In this document: piece after piece, positions 1 to 5,071 of the stretch
Position numbering within the stretch: the stretch's first letter is position 1
How the letters are laid out: each line of letters starts with the position of its first letter
From: Limnohabitans sp.
Lineage (GTDB): Bacteria; Pseudomonadota; Gammaproteobacteria; Burkholderiales; Burkholderiaceae_C
Reading direction: 5' to 3'
NCBI GenBank assembly: GCA_009693225.1
Contig: SHXP01000176.1
Coordinates: 1 to 5,071, forward strand
Length of the DNA stretch: 5,071 nucleotides
Translations under genes and position numbers: made by a program
The notes under the pieces: generated by a model
What the model was told of the DNA's origin: nothing
The model's database searches: none
What the model saw: only the letters and a program-made list of their open reading frames with translations

Positions 1-119
1 GAGTACGCCAGATAGCCGTTTCCGGCCTGTCCACGGGTATCGAATTGCTTGAAAACGGTAAACAACACAAGCGCGATTACCAGCCAGACAGCCAATTTAG
101 AAAACCAAGGGTTGTTCAA
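1..119 (-). CDS. ftsH: ATP-dependent zinc metalloprotease FtsH, N-terminal fragment (cut by window edge)
   Basis: The reverse strand encodes 39 full codons that begin MNNPWFSKLAVW and continue into VIALVLFTVFKQFDTRG, which I recognise as the N-terminus of proteobacterial FtsH. Residues about 9-24 form the first transmembrane helix; the following residues begin the periplasmic domain. The AAA+ and zinc-protease domains lie outside the window. FtsH is a hexameric inner-membrane protease that degrades misfolded membrane proteins and, in E. coli, sigma-32 and LpxC. The start is TTG at 119-117. An in-frame TGA lies only five codons upstream, leaving CTG as the sole other near option, and GGAG sits 6 nt before the TTG. 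The gene follows rlmE on the same strand, as in E. coli, but after a 228-bp gap that carries its own promoter candidates. Confidence 0.93.
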   Translation of the reverse strand, partial: MNNPWFSKLAVWLVIALVLFTVFKQFDTRGQAGNGYLAY

Positions 120-125
120 AGCGAA

Positions 126-129
126 CTCC
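126..129 (-). promoter_or_regulatory. Shine-Dalgarno site of ftsH
   Basis: GGAG on the reverse strand, 6 nt before the TTG codon. It decides the non-ATG start of ftsH, because no ATG lies between the in-frame upstream stop and this point. Confidence 0.75.
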
Positions 130-162
130 AGTCAGAGAGATACAGGCGATATGCCAGTAAGG

Positions 163-190
163 AAGTTGCGTTCATTTTAGGCTTTTCAAG
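163..190 (-). promoter_or_regulatory. Candidate sigma-32 (heat-shock) promoter of ftsH
   Basis: On the reverse strand CTTGAAA (190-184) matches the sigma-32 -35 consensus exactly. After a 13-nt spacer, CGCAACTT (170-163) is a weak match to the -10 consensus CCCCATNT (four of seven defined positions). Transcription would start near 156, giving a leader of about 37 nt that contains the GGAG site. The known heat-shock control of ftsH in E. coli supports the reading, but the poor -10 keeps this tentative. Confidence 0.42.
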
Positions 191-218
191 GTGTCACCAC
201 AGATTCTGTCCTTAAGTA

Positions 219-241
219 CCATTCGCAAAGTGCGGAAATGG
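219..241. repeat. Imperfect inverted repeat (hairpin) in the ftsH leader
   Basis: CCATTCGCA (219-227) pairs with TGCG (231-234) and AATGG (237-241), giving nine base pairs with a 3-nt loop and a 2-nt bulge. In the ftsH direction it would sit about 10 nt after the predicted sigma-70 transcription start, so it could cap or structure the long leader. There is no T-run after it in either direction, so it is not an intrinsic terminator. Confidence 0.4.
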
Positions 242-257
242 CACACATGCACGCAAA

Positions 258-286
258 ATGATAATATTTGATTTATTAAATGGCAA
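258..286 (-). promoter_or_regulatory. Candidate sigma-70 promoter of ftsH
   Basis: Reading the reverse strand, TTGCCA (286-281) matches the -35 consensus TTGACA at five of six positions. An exact 17-nt spacer follows, then TATCAT (263-258), five of six to TATAAT. Transcription would start near 251 and give a leader of about 130 nt before the ftsH TTG codon. The spacer and the DNA just upstream are almost pure A/T, as expected for a strong promoter. It lies 61 bp beyond the rlmE stop codon, so ftsH can be expressed independently of rlmE. Confidence 0.6.
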
Positions 287-310
287 TATTTAAAAATTTT
301 TTAAATAAAA
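287..310 (-). promoter_or_regulatory. AT-only UP-like element with 9-bp palindrome
   Basis: All 24 bases are A or T, lying directly upstream of the -35 hexamer at 281-286. Alternating A- and T-tracts resemble the UP element bound by the RNA polymerase alpha C-terminal domain. Inside it, 288-296 and 298-306 are perfect 9-bp inverted arms around one central base. The wider tract 255-310 has only 5 G/C in 56 bases, against GC-rich coding DNA on both sides. An alternative is a binding site for an AT-preferring nucleoid protein. Confidence 0.5.
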
Positions 311-347
311 GAACCAATATATGGGGAATGAAATAAGTACTAATCGT

Positions 348-1001
348 TTATTTCAAGCCGATGCCGACCAGGAAATTTTCTGCCGATTTGTCACGGCTGG
401 CCTTGGGCTTGAATGGCTTGACCACCTTAAAAGTCTCCTTGAACAGTTTGACCAACTGACTGTAACCGCTGCCGTGAAATACCTTCACCACCAAGGCCCC
501 GTCTTTTTTCATATGCACCTGACAGAACTCAACCGCGAGTTCAACCAGGTGCGCCATGCGGGCGGCATCGGCAGACTCCACCCCTGAAAGATTGGGCGCC
601 ATGTCTGAGACCACCGCATCGACAATCCGGCCGTCCAGGTAATGGCTCAGCTGCTCCAGCACCTCGGGTTCTCTGAAGTCACCTTGCAGAAAATGCACGC
701 CCTCAATCGGCTCCATCGGCAACAGGTCAAGTGCGATCAAGGTTGCGTCCAGTTTGCCGGCGGCAGCCCCGTCAGGCGCCATGCAACGCCTGAGGTACTG
801 GCTCCAGGCACCGGGCGCACTGCCCAGATCGACCACCGCCATGCCCGGCTTGAACAGGCCCAGGGTTTCGTCGATTTCCTTGAGTTTGTAGGCGGCCCGC
901 GCTCTGTAGCCGTCTTTCTTCGCCATCTTCACGAAGGGGTCGTTGACATGGTCGTTCAACCATGACTTGTTCACTTTTTTGCTCTGCGTTTTGACTTTCA
1001 A
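348..1001 (-). CDS. rlmE: 23S rRNA (uridine-2'-O)-methyltransferase RlmE (FtsJ/RrmJ)
   Basis: RlmE transfers a methyl group from S-adenosylmethionine to the 2'-OH of U2552 (E. coli numbering) in the 23S rRNA A-loop, a late step in 50S maturation in the cytoplasm. The 217-residue product is close to the 209 of E. coli. The SAM-binding motif I is [13 protein letters not shown] at residues 56-68, followed by the LDLLPMEPI block at 91-99 and SDMAPNLSG at 132-140. The K-D-K-E catalytic set is present as K39, D133, K173 (VVKVF) and E208. I chose the TTG at 1001 because AGAGGG lies 7 nt before it and family similarity ([14 protein letters not shown]) begins there. An ATG at 1070 would add 23 unrelated residues and overlap the divergent yhbY. 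The stop is TAA at 350-348. No terminator hairpin follows. Family assignment is firm; the start is inferred. Confidence 0.95.
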   Translation of the reverse strand: MKVKTQSKKVNKSWLNDHVNDPFVKMAKKDGYRARAAYKLKEIDETLGLFKPGMAVVDLGSAPGAWSQYLRRCMAPDGAAAGKLDATLIALDLLPMEPIEGVHFLQGDFREPEVLEQLSHYLDGRIVDAVVSDMAPNLSGVESADAARMAHLVELAVEFCQVHMKKDGALVVKVFHGSGYSQLVKLFKETFKVVKPFKPKASRDKSAENFLVGIGLK

Positions 1002-1035
1002 TTCAACACCCTCTGTGTAGGAAGATAATACCTGT
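1002..1035. promoter_or_regulatory. Divergent rlmE/yhbY control region with symmetric -10
   Basis: Only 34 bp separate the two divergent start codons. Bases 1024-1030 read GATAATA forward and TATTATC in reverse, so one AT-rich element can serve as a -10 in both directions. In reverse, TATTAT (1030-1025) would start rlmE transcription near 1018, leaving a leader of about 17 nt with the AGAGGG site. Forward, GATAAT (1024-1029) ends 6 nt before the yhbY ATG, which would give a leaderless or nearly leaderless mRNA. No convincing -35 hexamer is visible at 16-18 nt for either direction, so the promoter assignment is tentative. Confidence 0.38.
1009..1014 (-). promoter_or_regulatory. Shine-Dalgarno site of rlmE
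   Basis: AGAGGG on the reverse strand, 7 nt before the TTG codon at 1001. It favours the TTG start over the ATG at 1070. Confidence 0.6.
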
Positions 1036-1509
1036 ATGCTTGCTATCCAACTGACCCCTGCTGAACGCAAAGTTCACAGCGCTGCAGCGCACCATCTCGA
1101 CCCCGTCGTCATGATCGGTAACGACGGCCTGAGTGCCGCCGTCACCAAAGAAACCGAGTTGGCGCTCAATGCCCACGGCTTGATCAAAATCCGGGTCCTG
1201 GGCGATGACCGCGCCCAAAGAGAGCTGATGTTTCAAACGCTGGCCGATCAACTCAACGCCGCGCCGATTCAACACATCGGCAAATTGCTGGTGCTATGGC
1301 GGCCTCAGCCTGAAAAAGAAAAAAAACCGGACCAGGACAAAATGCCCGGACCGCGTGAGTTCAAAGTCCTGAAATACAGCAGTCGCGGCGGTCAACGGCC
1401 TGAAATGAAGCGGGTGACGATTCTGGGCAACCAGCGCCTAGCGGCGGGCGGCCAGGTCAAACGGGCCAAACCCAAACAAAAATCGGCCAAGAAGAAAAAT
1501 CAGATATAG
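1036..1509 (+). CDS. yhbY: YhbY-family CRM-domain RNA-binding protein (pre-50S associated)
   Basis: The 157-residue product carries a CRS1-YhbY (CRM) domain over residues about 4-90: the LTPAERKVH helix, the glycine loop G28-N29-D30-G31 that contacts RNA in this family, the [12 protein letters not shown] strand (43-54) and the closing [12 protein letters not shown] (79-90). E. coli YhbY (97 residues) associates with pre-50S particles; a role in large-subunit assembly is family knowledge. Residues 91-157 form a basic tail (20 K/R against 6 D/E) that E. coli lacks and that I recall from betaproteobacterial homologues; it includes [15 protein letters not shown] and ends in a lysine-rich stretch. 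AGGA at 1019-1022 is 13 nt from the ATG, rather far for a Shine-Dalgarno site. The gene is divergent from rlmE and its last 10 bp overlap the 3' end of greA. Confidence 0.9.
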   Translation: MLAIQLTPAERKVHSAAAHHLDPVVMIGNDGLSAAVTKETELALNAHGLIKIRVLGDDRAQRELMFQTLADQLNAAPIQHIGKLLVLWRPQPEKEKKPDQDKMPGPREFKVLKYSSRGGQRPEMKRVTILGNQRLAAGGQVKRAKPKQKSAKKKNQI

Positions 1510-1976
1510 GAAACCTTGATGATTTCGTACTGTTTGACGCCACCCGGCGCTTGAACACTGGCGACATCGCCCTCTTCCTTGCCGATCAAGGCTCTGGCAA
1601 TCGGGCTGCTGATATTGATCAGCCCGAGTTTCAAATCGGCCTCATCCTCGCCCACGATCTGGTACTTGACCCGCTCGCCGGAAGCTTCGTCCTCGAGTTC
1701 AACGGTCGCGCCGAATACCACCCTGCCGCCGGCATCCAGTGACGCCGGATCGATGATCTGCGACATCGACAGTTTGCTTTCGATTTCCTGGATGCGGCCT
1801 TCAATGAAACCCTGACGGTCTTTGGCGGCATCGTATTCGGCGTTTTCGCTCAAATCGCCTTGGGCACGCGCTTCGGCGATGGCGTTGATCACCCAGGGCC
1901 GGTCCACCGTTTTCAAGGTGTGCAGTTCCTGTTTGAGCTTTTCAGCGCCGACTTTGGTGATGGGAATGGTAGCCAT
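1500..1976 (-). CDS. greA: Transcription elongation factor GreA
   Basis: GreA enters the RNA polymerase secondary channel and stimulates cleavage of the 3' end of backtracked RNA. The 158-residue product has the usual family length (E. coli GreA is also 158). Residues about 1-75 form the N-terminal coiled-coil hairpin. Its tip, [18 protein letters not shown], places the two essential acidic residues at D41 and E44, the same numbers as in E. coli, so it should be active and is not a Gfh-type inhibitor. Residues about 82-158 form the FKBP-like C-terminal domain, including [14 protein letters not shown]. The ATG at 1976-1974 gives the canonical [14 protein letters not shown] start. The preceding 23 bp after carB contain no clear Shine-Dalgarno sequence, and I see no promoter between them, so co-transcription with carB, perhaps with translational reinitiation, is likely. 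The 3' end overlaps yhbY. Confidence 0.97.
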   Translation of the reverse strand: MATIPITKVGAEKLKQELHTLKTVDRPWVINAIAEARAQGDLSENAEYDAAKDRQGFIEGRIQEIESKLSMSQIIDPASLDAGGRVVFGATVELEDEASGERVKYQIVGEDEADLKLGLINISSPIARALIGKEEGDVASVQAPGGVKQYEIIKVSYI

Positions 1977-1999
1977 GGCAGGTGTGATCAGGTTGGAAA

Positions 2000-5071
<3,072 letters not shown>

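Noticed and set aside
288..306. AT-only palindrome as an intrinsic terminator of rlmE
   Set aside because: The stem would contain no G-C pairs and would be too weak. Its position directly upstream of a -35 hexamer fits an UP-like element better.
120..347. A small gene or regulatory RNA in the ftsH-rlmE gap
   Set aside because: The only short plus-strand frame from the ATG at 151 ends after nine codons, and no minus-strand frame has a start with a ribosome site before ftsH. The gap is explained by promoter elements and one hairpin.
321..965. Plus-strand open frames at 321-587 and 642-965
   Set aside because: Both are antisense to rlmE, whose catalytic motifs are read on the other strand. The first begins in the AT-rich ftsH promoter region, but its protein shows no family pattern.
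991..996. TTGACT as a -35 for yhbY on the plus strand
   Set aside because: At 16-18 nt downstream there is only TGTGTA-like sequence, and the good -10 (1024-1029) is 27 nt away, too far.
1002..1070. Longer rlmE start at ATG 1070
   Set aside because: It would add 23 residues with no family similarity and overlap the divergent yhbY start by 35 bp. The TTG at 1001 has AGAGGG at 7 nt and matches the family N-terminus.

Overview
This window looks like an ordinary chromosomal housekeeping segment from a proteobacterium, most probably a betaproteobacterium. The protein sequences point there: the YhbY protein with a basic C-terminal tail, the N-terminus of FtsH, and the RlmE sequence. The gene neighbourhood carB-greA / yhbY / rlmE-ftsH, with yhbY inverted, also fits. 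This placement is inference from recalled family sequences, not from a search. I see no mobile element, CRISPR array, tRNA, rRNA or defence-type cassette, and no previously undescribed system.

Layout from left to right: the first 39 codons of ftsH (minus strand, running off the left edge, TTG start at 119); a 228-bp intergenic region (120-347) holding what look like two tandem ftsH promoters and a leader hairpin; rlmE/ftsJ (348-1001, minus, TTG start); a 34-bp divergent promoter region (1002-1035); yhbY (1036-1509, plus); greA (1500-1976, minus), which overlaps the yhbY 3' end by 10 bp; and carB (2000-5071, minus), which runs off the right edge and lacks about the first 60 residues. Coding sequence fills almost everything else. 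The carB reading frame is intact across 3 kb.

Functional themes: carB makes carbamoyl phosphate for pyrimidines and arginine and is followed at 23 bp by greA, the transcript-cleavage factor that rescues backtracked RNA polymerase. RlmE (23S rRNA 2'-O-methyltransferase) and YhbY (CRM-domain, pre-50S-associated RNA-binding protein) are both linked to large ribosomal subunit maturation and face each other across a very short divergent promoter. FtsH is the membrane AAA+ protease of protein quality control. RlmE and FtsH are heat-shock genes in E. coli, and a sigma-32-like -35 element (CTTGAAA) lies directly upstream of ftsH here.

The points most worth a second look are regulatory: a near-consensus sigma-70 promoter with an AT-only UP-like element ahead of ftsH, the sigma-32-like element downstream of it, a symmetric -10 shared by rlmE and yhbY with a possibly leaderless yhbY mRNA, and the convergent overlap of yhbY with greA.
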